Part shown: one piece after another, positions 1 to 8,755 of the stretch
How the letters are laid out: every line of letters begins with the position of its first letter
Position numbering within the stretch: position 1 is the stretch's first letter
Origin: Synechococcus sp. MW101C3
GTDB taxonomy: Bacteria; Cyanobacteriota; Cyanobacteriia; PCC-6307; Cyanobiaceae
Assembly (NCBI RefSeq): GCF_002252635.1
Contig: NZ_NQKX01000001.1
Coordinates: forward strand, 62,001-126,000
Direction of reading: 5' to 3'
Length of the DNA stretch: 64,000 nucleotides
Position numbers and translations under genes: made by a program
The notes under the pieces: generated by a model
Seen by the model: only the letters and a program-made list of their open reading frames with translations
Database searches by the model: none
Told to the model about the DNA's origin: nothing

Positions 1-408
1 CACGATCTCCGCCGCCAGCGCGGGCTCGCGCAGCAGGCCGCTGCCGCCGCCTTTGCGCGCCACCTTGCGCACCGGGCAGCCCATGTTGATGTCGATCAGG
101 AAAGCGCCCGCCGCCTCCGCCCGCCGGGCGGCCTCGGCCAGGGCCTGGGGACGGTGGTCGAACAGCTGCACCGCGATCGGCCCGCTCTCGCCGGCCAGAG
201 CCTCGAACTTCTCACTGCCGTGGCCCCGCTCCAGGCAGGTGGCGTGCACCATCTCCGTATAGAGGAGGGCGTCGGGAGCCCAACGGCGCACGAAGCCCCG
301 AAAGATCTGGTCGCTCACCCCCGCCAGGGGCGACTGGAACACCCGGCAGCGCAGCTGGCGCGGCTGGCCGCGGCCCTGAAGCTGAAGTGGAAGCGGTGGC
401 AGGGTCAT
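1..408 (-). CDS. dus: tRNA-dihydrouridine synthase, 3' part cut by window edge
   Basis: This is the N-terminal part (about 136 residues) of a flavin-dependent tRNA-dihydrouridine synthase, which reduces uridines in the D-loop of tRNA in the cytoplasm. The visible part shows the TIM-barrel start (QSPLAGVSD), the TEMV segment, AVQLF, and the active-site motif INMGCPVRKV, whose cysteine is the catalytic acid of the family, followed by GGGSGLL. The ATG lies at 408 on the minus strand. The C-terminal half lies outside the window, so the Dus subclass cannot be fixed. It is divergently placed from the DUF1823 gene. Confidence 0.93.
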   Translation of the reverse strand, partial: MTLPPLPLQLQGRGQPRQLRCRVFQSPLAGVSDQIFRGFVRRWAPDALLYTEMVHATCLERGHGSEKFEALAGESGPIAVQLFDHRPQALAEAARRAEAAGAFLIDINMGCPVRKVARKGGGSGLLREPALAAEIV

Positions 409-442
409 CAGAGGTTCATCTTCCCGCTGCCCAGCGCCGCGC

Positions 443-490
443 TGACCCGCCGAACAACTGCCTCGTTGACCCGCCCAACGACCGCCTCGC
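443..490. repeat. Imperfect 24-base tandem duplication, two copies
   Basis: Two adjacent 24-base units, both starting TGACCCGCC, differ at only a few positions and are followed by a partial third copy. They lie in the short divergent gap between dus and the DUF1823 gene, so they may influence promoter spacing, but no function can be assigned. Confidence 0.5.
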
Positions 491-515
491 TGACCTGCTG
501 ACCCGCCGCTTCGCC

Positions 516-1064
516 ATGACCGCCGCCTCCCCCCATCCGCTCAGTCGGCAGTTGCTGCAGCTGATCCTCGACGACCGCACCAGCGACCGCTTCGTCTGCG
601 AACTGGTCTGGCAGCGGCTGGGCTACGCACCCGCTGACGGGCTGGTGGATGGGCCTGCTGCTGAGGCGGAACCCACGGCAGAGGCCACCACCGCTGCCGT
701 GGGCGCCTCCGGCGCCGCACAGGGGCCAGCGCCGTGGCGCGCCACCACCGCCACACCGGACGACTGGGCCCTGGCCTACCCGCTGGCGCCGCCGCTGATC
801 GCGGAGCGTCCGGCCAGCGTGCGGCTCACCCGCTCGATTGCCGCCGCCCACAAGCAACTGCTCAAACACCAGCTGGGCTTCGCCGGCTACCGCATCGGCG
901 AGCTGTTTCCCCGCCGCACCCGCCGCGCCACGGCGGTGAACTGGCTGCTGGCTCACCTGGCCGAGCGGGGCGAACCGCTGCCGGACACAGGGCCGCTGCC
1001 ACCGCTGCTGCCGCAGCCGGCCGATCCGGTGGCGGGGCACCCTGGAGATCTGCCGGTGCAGTAG
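516..1064 (+). CDS. DUF1823 family protein
   Basis: A 182-residue cytoplasmic protein of the cyanobacterial/plastid DUF1823 family, whose function is unknown. The diagnostic C-terminal part is present: RPASVRLTRSI, then KQLLKHQLGFAGYRIGEL, then PRRTRRATAVNWLLAHL. The N-terminal part (LDDRTSDRFVCELVWQRLGY) also fits the family. A 50-residue stretch of Ala, Thr and Glu (about 48-80) separates the two conserved parts and is probably a low-complexity insertion. I chose ATG 516, where similarity begins; the frame stays open upstream to 387 but that part is low-complexity and runs through the short tandem repeat. Confidence 0.85.
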   Translation: MTAASPHPLSRQLLQLILDDRTSDRFVCELVWQRLGYAPADGLVDGPAAEAEPTAEATTAAVGASGAAQGPAPWRATTATPDDWALAYPLAPPLIAERPASVRLTRSIAAAHKQLLKHQLGFAGYRIGELFPRRTRRATAVNWLLAHLAERGEPLPDTGPLPPLLPQPADPVAGHPGDLPVQ

Positions 1065-1102
1065 CCGGTGGACCGCCCCCGAGCCACGCAGGCCCCCCCC
1101 GT

Positions 1103-2719
1103 TCAAATCCCCATGGCCACCCCATCGAGCCGGTGATCCACGCCGGCCTCCAGGCTGGTGCAGTGGCCGGAGTCGTCGCGATGGAGGCGCACCATCTGGG
1201 CACCCCCCTTGAAACCCACGAAGCCATAGGAATCGCCGAGCTGATGGCCGCGGGCCACCAGCTCGTGGCCCACGTCTGGATTGAACTGCGGATCGATGTG
1301 AACCGCACCGCTCTGCATGACCAGCTTGAAGCGCGGGGCATCTACGGCCTGCTGGGGATTCATGCCCAGATCGAGGGCGTTCACCAGGATCTGGGTGAGC
1401 CCCTGGGGGTGGGCGTTGCCGCCGATCACCCCCATCACGAATTCAGGCAGCCCATCGCGCAGCACCATCGCCGGCAGGATCGAATGACGCGGCCGGTGGC
1501 CGGGTGCCAGGGCATTGGGATGGCCCGGCTGGCTGGAGAACTGGGCCGCCCGGTTGTTGAGCAGCACGCCCGTGTCGCCCGCCACCAGCCCGGAGCCGAA
1601 CAGTCCGCTGATGCTGGTCATCAACGACACGGCATTGCCGTTGCCGTCCACGGCGCACACGTAGCTGGTGTCGCCCGAATGGCCGCCCTGGGGCCGGGTG
1701 GCCGGCCGGGCCAGGGCCGTGATGCGGCTGCGGGCGGCGGCCAGTCCGTCCGGGCTGAGCTGCTGCCGCACCAGTTCGAGCATCGATGGGGTGGGCTCCC
1801 CCACCCCATCGATCGCCAGCTCAAAGCCGAGGCGGATCGCTTCGATCTCATGGTGCAGACGCTCCGCCTCGCCCATCGCGGCGAGGGGCAGGCCGTCGAG
1901 GATGCCCAGAGCATGCAGAGCCACCACCCCCTGGGAATTGGGTGGCAGGCCCAGCACCTCCCGGCCGCGGTAGCCCACGCTCAGGGGCTCCACCCATGCG
2001 GAGCGGTGCTGCTGGGCGGCCACGTCGGCTGTGGTGGTGGGCACACCGCCCGCGCTGATCGTGGTGGCGATCGCCGCGGCCACGGGCCCTTCGTAGAAGC
2101 CCTGGCGGCCCTCCCGGGCCACGCGCTCCAGGGTGTCGGCCAGCTGCGGCAGGCGCATCAGCTGGCCCGGCTGCGGGGCGCTGCCATGGGGCAGAAACAC
2201 CTCGCGAAGCTCTGATGAGGCGCTCTGCCCCAGCAGCGCGGCGCCAACGGCCCAGAACCCCGCGATCGATTCGCCCACCGGGTAGCCCTGGCGCGCATAG
2301 GCGATCACCGGTTCCCACAGCTGCTGCAGCGACTGGGTGCCGAACCGCTCCAGCAAGGTGCACCAGCCATCCACGGCGCCTGGAATGGTGACCGAGGCCG
2401 CGCCGTGCTCCGGCATCAAGGGGCGCGCTCCGATGCGCTCGAGGCTGGCGCCGCTCGGGGCCATGCCGCTGCCATTGAGACCCAGCACCCGCTGGTCCTG
2501 CGCCGACCACACCAGCACCATGGTGTCGCCGCCGAGGCCGCTCATCATCGGCTCGGCCAGCGCCAGCATCCCGGCCATGGCTACCGCGGCATCGGCGGCG
2601 TTGCCGCCCTGCTCCAGCACCCGCAGGCCCACGCGGGTCACCAGCGGCGAGCTGGAGGTGACCATCGCATGCCCGGCAAACACGGGCGAGCGGCGATGAA
2701 GAAAGGCAGGGTTGGCCAT
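1103..2719 (-). CDS. ggt: Gamma-glutamyltransferase family protein
   Basis: A 538-residue Ntn-hydrolase of the gamma-glutamyltransferase family, which cleaves or transfers the gamma-glutamyl group of glutathione and related compounds. The precursor cuts itself before a threonine that becomes the nucleophile; this is Thr351 in the motif GGHSGDTSYVCAVD. The N-terminal signature (GGNAADAAVAMAGMLALAEP, then SGLGGDTMVLVW) and the oxyanion-type GG pair near the C-terminus (VIGGNAHPQG) are in place. No signal peptide is visible, unlike the periplasmic E. coli enzyme, so this member looks cytosolic and may act on another gamma-glutamyl or acyl substrate. It is a single gene, divergent from der. Confidence 0.9.
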   Translation of the reverse strand: MANPAFLHRRSPVFAGHAMVTSSSPLVTRVGLRVLEQGGNAADAAVAMAGMLALAEPMMSGLGGDTMVLVWSAQDQRVLGLNGSGMAPSGASLERIGARPLMPEHGAASVTIPGAVDGWCTLLERFGTQSLQQLWEPVIAYARQGYPVGESIAGFWAVGAALLGQSASSELREVFLPHGSAPQPGQLMRLPQLADTLERVAREGRQGFYEGPVAAAIATTISAGGVPTTTADVAAQQHRSAWVEPLSVGYRGREVLGLPPNSQGVVALHALGILDGLPLAAMGEAERLHHEIEAIRLGFELAIDGVGEPTPSMLELVRQQLSPDGLAAARSRITALARPATRPQGGHSGDTSYVCAVDGNGNAVSLMTSISGLFGSGLVAGDTGVLLNNRAAQFSSQPGHPNALAPGHRPRHSILPAMVLRDGLPEFVMGVIGGNAHPQGLTQILVNALDLGMNPQQAVDAPRFKLVMQSGAVHIDPQFNPDVGHELVARGHQLGDSYGFVGFKGGAQMVRLHRDDSGHCTSLEAGVDHRLDGVAMGI

Positions 2720-2930
2720 GGCAGCGCGCGGCTCTGGCGGTCAGGCCGCAGTCTGGTGTGGGTGGCGCCTCCGCCACAGCGGCTCAACGGTGTTGAAAGG
2801 TTCGAACGTGCAAGGTTCCCGCTTCCAGGGCTCGGAGTTGCGGGGTGACGCCGCCAACACTTCTCCAGGCCGGCCACAGCTGAGCCAGCCTGTAAGGTCG
2901 AAAAGAGATCGTTGATCGGGATATTACGTT

Positions 2931-4301
2931 TTGGCGCTACCAGTCGTCGCCGTCATCGGGCGCCCCAACGTGGGCAAATCCACTCTGGTGAACCGGCTGT
3001 GCCGCAGCCGGGAGGCAATCGTCCACGACGAGCCCGGTGTCACGCGTGACCGCACCTACCAGGAAGGGTTCTGGGGCGATCGGACCTTCAAGGTGGTCGA
3101 CACCGGCGGCCTGGTGTTCGACGACGACAGTGAGTTTCTCCCGGAGATCCGCGAACAGGCCAACCTTGCTTTAGCTGAAGCGGTGGTGGCCGTGGTGATC
3201 GTCGATGGCCAGGCGGGGGTCACGGCGGCAGATGAATCGATCGCCGAATGGTTGCGCGGCCAGAACCGGCCGGTGCTGCTGGCGGTGAACAAGTGCGAGT
3301 CGCCCGATCAGGGCCTGGCGATGGCCGCCGACTTCTGGGGCCTGGGCCTGGGTGAGCCGTTTCCGATCTCGGCCATCCACGGTGCCGGCACCGGCGATCT
3401 GCTCGACAAGGTGATCGAATTCCTGCCTCCCGCTGACGCAGAGCAAACGGAGGAGCCGATCCAGCTGGCGATCATCGGCCGGCCGAATGTGGGCAAATCC
3501 AGCCTGCTCAATGCCATCTGCGGTGAGCCTCGGGCGATCGTCAGCCCGATCCGCGGCACCACCCGCGACACGATTGACACCACGATCGAGCGGGAGGGTC
3601 GTCTCTGGAAACTGCTCGACACCGCCGGCATCCGCCGCCGCCGCAGTGTCAGCTACGGGCCCGAATACTTCGGCATCACCCGCAGCTTCAAGGCGGTGGA
3701 ACGCAGCGACGTCTGTGTGCTGGTGATCGACGCGCTTGATGGGGTGACCGAACAGGATCAACGCGTGGCGGGCCGCATCGAGGAAGACGGCCGCGCCTGC
3801 GTGATCGTGGTGAACAAGTGGGATGCGATCGAGAAGGATTCGCACACCATGACCGCGATGGAAAAGGATCTGCGGGCCAAGCTCTACTTCCTCGACTGGG
3901 CACCGATGCTGTTCACCTCCGCCCTCAGCGGCCAGCGGGTGGAGAGCATCTTCTCGCTGGCGCTGCTGGCGGTCGAGCAGCACCGGCGCCGCGTCACCAC
4001 CTCGGTGGTGAATGAAGTGCTGCAGGAGGCCGTGAGCTGGCGCTCGCCGCCCACCAGCCGCGGTGGCCGCCAGGGCCGTATCTATTACGGCACCCAGGTG
4101 GCGGTGCGGCCGCCGAGTTTCACCCTGTTCGTGAACGATCCCAAGCTGTTCGGCGACACCTACCGCCGCTACGTGGAGCGGCAGATCCGGCAGGGTCTGG
4201 GCTTCGATGGCTCGCCGATCAAGCTGTTCTGGCGCGGCAAGCAACAGCGCGACGCCGAGAAGGAACAGGCGCGTCAGCAGGCTCGTTCCGCCACCCCGTG
4301 A
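2931..4301 (+). CDS. der: Ribosome-assembly GTPase Der (EngA)
   Basis: A 456-residue double GTPase needed for maturation of the 50S ribosomal subunit. Two G domains in tandem are visible: first Walker [10 protein letters not shown] at residues 10-18 with DTGG and NKCE, second GRPNVGKSS at 183-191 with DTAG and NKWD, followed by a KH-like domain ending in a basic tail. The start is TTG 2931, since [10 protein letters not shown] aligns with the family start and no ATG or GTG is available nearby. It heads a plus-strand run with ecfT, pipX, pipY, sepF and proC. Confidence 0.97.
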   Translation: MALPVVAVIGRPNVGKSTLVNRLCRSREAIVHDEPGVTRDRTYQEGFWGDRTFKVVDTGGLVFDDDSEFLPEIREQANLALAEAVVAVVIVDGQAGVTAADESIAEWLRGQNRPVLLAVNKCESPDQGLAMAADFWGLGLGEPFPISAIHGAGTGDLLDKVIEFLPPADAEQTEEPIQLAIIGRPNVGKSSLLNAICGEPRAIVSPIRGTTRDTIDTTIEREGRLWKLLDTAGIRRRRSVSYGPEYFGITRSFKAVERSDVCVLVIDALDGVTEQDQRVAGRIEEDGRACVIVVNKWDAIEKDSHTMTAMEKDLRAKLYFLDWAPMLFTSALSGQRVESIFSLALLAVEQHRRRVTTSVVNEVLQEAVSWRSPPTSRGGRQGRIYYGTQVAVRPPSFTLFVNDPKLFGDTYRRYVERQIRQGLGFDGSPIKLFWRGKQQRDAEKEQARQQARSATP

Positions 4302-4327
4302 AGCGGCTCCACTTCCTGCAGCACTGA

Positions 4328-5260
4328 ATGGACTGGCTGAAGCAGCTCCCGATCGGCCAGTACGTCGATGGTGACAGCGGCTGGCTGCGCCGCGTCGATG
4401 CGCGCCTCAAGCTCGCCTGGACCCTGGCGTTCCTTATCACACCGATCCTGGCCGGCCCCGTTTGGCGGCTGGCGCTGGTGGGGGCGTTGCTGCTGATCAC
4501 GGCGCTCTGCGGGCTGCCGTGGCGGCTGTGGCGCCGCAACCTGCCTCTCCTGCTCGCCCTCAGCCTGCTGGTGGGGCTGCTCTCTGCCTTGCTGCCGGCC
4601 GGTGGCGCGGGCACTGCTCAGCTCTCGCGCGATCCGGCTGAGCTGCGCCTGGCGCCGGCGCCGCCGGGGGCACCGCCGCTCGAACGCAGCGGTGAGCCCT
4701 GGGAGGTGCTGCGCTGGGGGCCCGTGCAGCTGGGGCCGCTGCCGCTGGGCCCACTGGTGATCAACCGCCGCTCGGCGGAACTCGGCCTCAACAGCGCCAC
4801 CCTTCTGTTCACCCTCATCCACAGCGCCAACCTGCTGCTGCTCACCACGCCGCCGGAAGAGCTGGTATGGGCACTCAGCTGGGGCCTCACCCCTTTGGGC
4901 CGGTTGGGGCTGCCGGTGGAGCGGCTCGGCTTCATCCTGCTGCTGGCGTTGCGCTTCCTGCCCCTGGTGCAGGAGGAACTGCAGAACCTGCTGCGCTCGA
5001 TCGCCACCCGGGCACTCAACCTGCGGCGACTGGGCTGGAAGGGAGTGCTGGGGCTGGGGTTGGCGGTGGCGGAACGGCTGCTGGCCAACGTGTTGCTGCG
5101 TGCCGAGCAGGGGGCCGATGCGCTGGTGGCCAGGGGCGGCCGCTGGGTGCCGCCGCAGCAGCTGCGGCTGGGGGTGCCCGTGGCCCGACGTCTGAATCTC
5201 ATGGCCTGCCTGCTGCTGCTCCTGCTGCTTGGGCTGCGGTGGCAGTACGGTGCGCTGTGA
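4328..5260 (+). CDS. ECF/CbiQ-type transporter transmembrane protein
   Basis: A 310-residue integral membrane protein of the CbiQ/EcfT family, the energy-coupling T component that links a substrate-binding S protein to ABC ATPases for vitamin or metal uptake. It begins with the typical cytoplasmic segment containing VDARLKLAWTLAF, followed by several hydrophobic helices; a central loop is Pro/Ala-rich (about residues 100-140). Conserved Arg/Ala-rich coupling segments near ALRFLPLVQEEL and EQGADALVARGG support the family. No S component or ATPase gene is adjacent, so it probably works with partners encoded elsewhere. It lies 26 bases after der and 22 before pipX, which suggests co-transcription. 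Confidence 0.88.
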   Translation: MDWLKQLPIGQYVDGDSGWLRRVDARLKLAWTLAFLITPILAGPVWRLALVGALLLITALCGLPWRLWRRNLPLLLALSLLVGLLSALLPAGGAGTAQLSRDPAELRLAPAPPGAPPLERSGEPWEVLRWGPVQLGPLPLGPLVINRRSAELGLNSATLLFTLIHSANLLLLTTPPEELVWALSWGLTPLGRLGLPVERLGFILLLALRFLPLVQEELQNLLRSIATRALNLRRLGWKGVLGLGLAVAERLLANVLLRAEQGADALVARGGRWVPPQQLRLGVPVARRLNLMACLLLLLLLGLRWQYGAL

Positions 5261-5282
5261 TTGGTAGCCGAACAAACCATCA

Positions 5283-5561
5283 GTGAGCGCTGAGTCGAGT
5301 ACCGAGCGATATCTCAACCATCCCACCTTCGGGCTCCTTTACTGGGTGGCACCGGCCGGAGAGGGCCGCGATCTGTTCGCCACCCTTTACGCCCAGCGGA
5401 TGTTCTTCCTGGTCACGGCGCAGCCGCGCGGCGCCCATTTCGAGGTGATTCCGCTGATGGATGCCCGCCACTACGCCGAGCAGAACCTGGCGCGGGCCCG
5501 GCGTGACCGCAGCGAAAAACTCGGCCACTGGCGCCAGCTGTTCGACCAGACCTTCATCTGA
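5283..5561 (+). CDS. pipX: PII-interacting protein PipX
   Basis: A 92-residue protein matching PipX (DUF3539), the small cyanobacterial protein that swaps partners between PII (GlnB) and the transcription factor NtcA according to 2-oxoglutarate and ATP/ADP. The Tudor-like N-terminal region is clear: YLNHPTFGLLY, LFATLYAQRMFFLVT, followed by two C-terminal helices ending LFDQTFI. The start is GTG 5283. The stop is one base before the pipY start, so the two are almost certainly cotranslated, as known for pipX-pipY in other cyanobacteria. Confidence 0.95.
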   Translation: MSAESSTERYLNHPTFGLLYWVAPAGEGRDLFATLYAQRMFFLVTAQPRGAHFEVIPLMDARHYAEQNLARARRDRSEKLGHWRQLFDQTFI

Positions 5562-5562
5562 A

Positions 5563-6222
5563 ATGGGCGCTGACGCTCCAGCGGCCCTGGCGGTGCGGTG
5601 GCAGGCCCTGCAGGAGCAGCTGCCGTCCGGTTCCCGCCTGCTGGCGGTGAGCAAGGGGCAGACGGCCGAGCGCATCCGCGACCTGGCCGCGCTCGGGCAG
5701 CGCAGCTTCGGCGAAAGCCGCCTGCAGGAGGCCGAGGCCAAGCAGCTGGAGCTGGCGGATCTTCCCCCCCTGGATTGGCACTTCATCGGTCGCCTGCAGG
5801 CCAACAAAGCCCGTGGGGTGCTGCGCCACTTCGGCACCATCCACTCGCTCGACAACCTGCCGCTGGCGCTTCGCCTGCAGCGCATCGCCGCCGAGGAGGG
5901 CCTGCAGCCGCGGGTGTTCCTGCAGGTGAAGCTGCTGCCCGATCCAACCAAGGCCGGGTTCGAGCCCGAGGAGCTCGACCAGCTCTGGCCCCAGCTGCAG
6001 GCGCTGGCGCCGTTGCAGGTGGTCGGCCTGATGACGATCGCGCCGCTTGGCTTGGATGCAGCCGGTAGCCGTGCCCTGTTCAGCTCCTGCGCCGCGCTGG
6101 CGGCCCGGCTGGGGTTGCCGGAGCTGTCCATGGGCATGAGCGGCGACTGGCGCGAGGCCGTGGCGGCCGGCAGCACCTGGGTGCGGCTCGGCTCGGTGTT
6201 GTTCGGCCCCCGCGGGGCCTGA
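5563..6222 (+). CDS. pipY: PLP homeostasis protein PipY (YggS/COG0325 family)
   Basis: A 219-residue pyridoxal-phosphate-binding protein of the YggS/PLPBP family, thought to buffer PLP and affect amino-acid and keto-acid balance. The PLP-binding lysine lies in LLAVSKGQT, and the family motifs FGESRLQEA, WHFIGRLQANKA, SLDNL, GLMTIAP and LSMGMSGDW follow. ATG 5563 is one base downstream of the pipX stop. The next gene is sepF; a yggS-sepF link is also found in division clusters of Gram-positive bacteria. Confidence 0.95.
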   Translation: MGADAPAALAVRWQALQEQLPSGSRLLAVSKGQTAERIRDLAALGQRSFGESRLQEAEAKQLELADLPPLDWHFIGRLQANKARGVLRHFGTIHSLDNLPLALRLQRIAAEEGLQPRVFLQVKLLPDPTKAGFEPEELDQLWPQLQALAPLQVVGLMTIAPLGLDAAGSRALFSSCAALAARLGLPELSMGMSGDWREAVAAGSTWVRLGSVLFGPRGA

Positions 6223-6378
6223 CCGGGGCCCCACGGGGACTTCTGGGCCGCCCCGGGCCTGCGCAACGCGCTTGCCCCGGCCAATCACGGCGGGGGCCTG
6301 AGGTCGCCTTCGCTGGGGGGCGGTGGGGGCGTTCGCCACCCGGCGGAAGCATGAATCCAGTGATTTCAAGGGTTGCGA

Positions 6379-6411
6379 CCAGTTGCAACTGGGAGCGTGG
6401 GACGCTATTCA
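6379..6411 (+). promoter_or_regulatory. Candidate sepF promoter overlapped by a 14-base palindrome
   Basis: A perfect palindrome CCAGTTGCAACTGG lies at 6379-6392. Inside it, TTGCAA (6383-6388) can serve as a -35 element, with TATTCA (6406-6411) as -10 at 17 bases spacing. Transcription would start near 6418, just before the GAAGGA ribosome site at 6426-6431. A palindrome over the -35 box would suit a repressor operator. This is inference from sequence only. Confidence 0.4.
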
Positions 6412-6438
6412 GGTACTGACCTCACGAAGGAACCAAAG

Positions 6439-7011
6439 GTGTCGTTGTTCTCCCGCCTCCGTGCCGTCGTCTCCGGTGACGACTATCTCGATGGCGAGTA
6501 CGACGAACTCGACTACGACCCCGGTGACGACCAGGCCCAGACCGCCCAGTCGCGCGCCACGCAGGTCGGCAGCGGCAGTGCCCTGGCCCTGTCCTCCCCC
6601 TTCGGCTCCGACGACCTCTTCCCCGGCAGCAATGTGATCGGCATGCCGGGCCTGTCGGCAACGGCCGCGGAGGTGACCCTGATGGAGCCCCGCAGCTTCG
6701 ATGAGATGCCCCGTGCCATCCAGGCCCTGCGTGACCGCAAGACCGTGATCCTCAACCTCACGATGATGGAGCCGGATCAGGCCCAGAGGGCCGTGGATTT
6801 CGTGGCAGGCGGCACTTTCGCCATCGACGGCCACCAGGAGCGGGTGGGCGAAAGCATCTTCCTGTTCGCGCCCAGCTGCGTCACGGTCACCACCGCCTCG
6901 ATGGAGGAGCCCTCCTCTCCCACCATCGTTTCCACCCGCGACACCGGCTCCGATGCCGATGCGGCCCCCAGTCCGGCCTGGGGCCGCTCCGACTTCGCCG
7001 TCGGCGGCTGA
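6439..7011 (+). CDS. sepF: Cell division protein SepF
   Basis: A 190-residue cytoplasmic division protein that anchors and bundles FtsZ at the membrane. The N-terminal segment [15 protein letters not shown] can form the membrane-binding amphipathic helix; an acidic, low-complexity linker follows (about 20-75), and then the SepF core with [39 protein letters not shown] and [13 protein letters not shown] place the start at GTG 6439 because a good ribosome site (GAAGGA) sits 7 bases upstream and the amphipathic helix begins there; the frame is open upstream to 6373. A Ser/Thr-rich tail of about 40 residues extends past the core. Confidence 0.93.
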   Translation: MSLFSRLRAVVSGDDYLDGEYDELDYDPGDDQAQTAQSRATQVGSGSALALSSPFGSDDLFPGSNVIGMPGLSATAAEVTLMEPRSFDEMPRAIQALRDRKTVILNLTMMEPDQAQRAVDFVAGGTFAIDGHQERVGESIFLFAPSCVTVTTASMEEPSSPTIVSTRDTGSDADAAPSPAWGRSDFAVGG

Positions 7012-7052
7012 GCACGTCTTCTGAGCACGTTTCCCGCCACCGCCACCGGTCC

Positions 7053-8060
7053 ATGACCGAGCACGCCGGGGCCTCTGAGCCCCTCCTGTCGGGCCTCGGG
7101 ATCATTGGCCTGGGGCAGATGGCCCAGGCCTTGCTGCTGCCGCTGCTGGAGCAGGGGGATGTTCGTCCTGCTGCCGTGCGGGCGGTGGTGGCCAGCCCTG
7201 CCTCCGCCGAGCGGCTCCAGCAGCAGTTGCAGGTGGCTGTCTGTGCCGCCGCCGATGGGCAGGCGGCTGCGGCCTGGCAGGCGCCGGTGGTGCTGCTGGC
7301 CGTCAAGCCGCAACAGCTCGCGGCGGCAGCCACGGCGGCTGCAGATGCGGCGGCTGCAGCTCGAGCGGAACACAGCCGATCAGGGGCGTCCGCCGCAGCA
7401 TCGGCCACACCCCCAGCTTCTGGTTCAGCAGCCTCCGCCTCACCAGCAGCGCCCGCTGAGCACGGCGACGCCTCCGCAGCCTCCTCCTCAGAGGACAGCT
7501 CCACATCCCAAGGGCACCGCTACGAGTGCCCCCTGCTGATTTCCGTGCTGGCGGGGGTCAGCCTGGCTCGCCTGCAGGCGTCATTTCCCGGCTGGCGCGT
7601 GGTGCGGGCGGTGCCGAACACTCCCTGCCTGGTGCGGGCCGGGATCACTGGACTGGCCTGGGGAGAGCAGCTCAGCGATGGGCAACGTCACTGCGTGCGC
7701 CAGCTGTTCGGCCGGGTGGGGCAGGTGCTGGAGCTGCCGGAGCCTCAGCTCGATGGGCTGCTGGCGGTGGCCTCCTCCGGGCCGGCGCTGATGGCGGTGG
7801 TGATCGAAGCCCTCGCCGATGGCGGCGTGGCCGCCGGCCTGCCGCGGGCGCTGGCTCAGCAGCTGGCGCTCGCCATGACCGGCGGCACCGTGGCGCTGCT
7901 GCAGCAGAAGGGCCTGCATCCCGGCCAGCTCAAGGACATGGTGAGCAGCCCGGCCGGCACCACGATCACGGCCCTGCGTCAGCTGGAGCGGGGCGCCGTG
8001 CGTTCGGCTTTGATCGAGGCGGTGCTGGCGGCTGCTGAACGCAGCCGGGCGCTGGGCTGA
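7053..8060 (+). CDS. proC: Pyrroline-5-carboxylate reductase with Ala/Ser insertion
   Basis: A 335-residue protein whose two ends match ProC, the NAD(P)H enzyme making proline from pyrroline-5-carboxylate. The Rossmann start is GLGIIGLGQMAQAL, then VVLLAVKPQQL. The family then expects a short helix before SVLAGVSLARLQ, but here about 60 residues of Ala, Ser, Pro and Glu (roughly 90-155) are inserted. The C-terminal half is normal: VVRAVPNTPCLVRAGITGL, ASSGPALMAVVIEALADGGV and SSPAGTTITALRQLE. Usual ProC length is about 270, so the insertion explains the excess. It lies 41 bases after sepF on the same strand. Confidence 0.92.
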   Translation: MTEHAGASEPLLSGLGIIGLGQMAQALLLPLLEQGDVRPAAVRAVVASPASAERLQQQLQVAVCAAADGQAAAAWQAPVVLLAVKPQQLAAAATAAADAAAAARAEHSRSGASAAASATPPASGSAASASPAAPAEHGDASAASSSEDSSTSQGHRYECPLLISVLAGVSLARLQASFPGWRVVRAVPNTPCLVRAGITGLAWGEQLSDGQRHCVRQLFGRVGQVLELPEPQLDGLLAVASSGPALMAVVIEALADGGVAAGLPRALAQQLALAMTGGTVALLQQKGLHPGQLKDMVSSPAGTTITALRQLERGAVRSALIEAVLAAAERSRALG

Positions 8061-8101
8061 AGCGGCGCCCGGTTCTCGGCTCCAGGCTCTCAGCTCCCGC
8101 C

Positions 8102-8755
8102 TCAGGTCGGGGTGTTGGGTTTGTCTGCGCCGATGCGTGGCTCGGTGCCGTCCATGATCCGGGCCAGGTTGCTGCGATGGCGCCACAGCACCAGCACGGT
8201 GGTGAGCAGGGCAAGGGCCAGATAGGCGGGCCGCAGCCCGATGCCGGCGCTCTGGAAGGATCCCAGCATCAGCAGCGGCAGGCCCACCGCCGCCACCACG
8301 CTGGAGAGCGACACGATGCGGGTGAGGGTGAGGGTGACGAGGAACAGCCCGAAGCTGGCCAGCCCCACCGCGGGCACCAGACCGAGCAGCACGCCCAGCC
8401 CGGTGGCCACGGCCTTGCCACCCCGCCAGCCCAGCCACACCGGCCAGATGTGGCCGGCAAGAGCCGCCAGCCCCGCCGCCACCACCCAGGCATCGCCAGC
8501 GGCGGAGACGCCGAGTGGCTCCACCACCGCCTTGGCCAGCAGCACGGCGGCCGTTCCCTTCAGCACATCCACCAGGAACACCACCAGCGCCGGGCCCTTC
8601 CCCACCTGGCGCAGCACGTTGGTGGCGCCGGTGGAGCCGGAGCCCAGCTGGCGCAGATCGACGCCGGCGCACCATCGCCCCGCCAGCCAGCCGCTGGGGA
8701 TCGAGCCGAGCAGGTAGCCCGCCAGCAGCACGGACAGGATCAGCAGGGGATTCAC
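8102..8755 (-). CDS. plsY: Acyl-phosphate glycerol-3-phosphate acyltransferase PlsY
   Basis: A 217-residue inner-membrane enzyme that transfers an acyl group from acyl-phosphate to glycerol-3-phosphate, the first step of phospholipid synthesis. Hydrophobic helices surround the family motifs: LLGSIPSGWLAGR, LGSGSTGATNVLRQVGK, AGHIWPVWLGWRGGKAVATG and the later LALLTTVLVLWRHRSNL. It is the last gene of a minus-strand operon; its ATG overlaps the stop of the DUF3086 gene by 4 bases. Confidence 0.95.
   Translation of the reverse strand: MNPLLILSVLLAGYLLGSIPSGWLAGRWCAGVDLRQLGSGSTGATNVLRQVGKGPALVVFLVDVLKGTAAVLLAKAVVEPLGVSAAGDAWVVAAGLAALAGHIWPVWLGWRGGKAVATGLGVLLGLVPAVGLASFGLFLVTLTLTRIVSLSSVVAAVGLPLLMLGSFQSAGIGLRPAYLALALLTTVLVLWRHRSNLARIMDGTEPRIGADKPNTPT

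Noticed and set aside
408-1106. A 232-codon minus-strand frame opposite the DUF1823 gene
   Set aside because: The plus-strand frame has a clear family match; the minus frame is Arg/Gly-rich and shows nothing recognisable.
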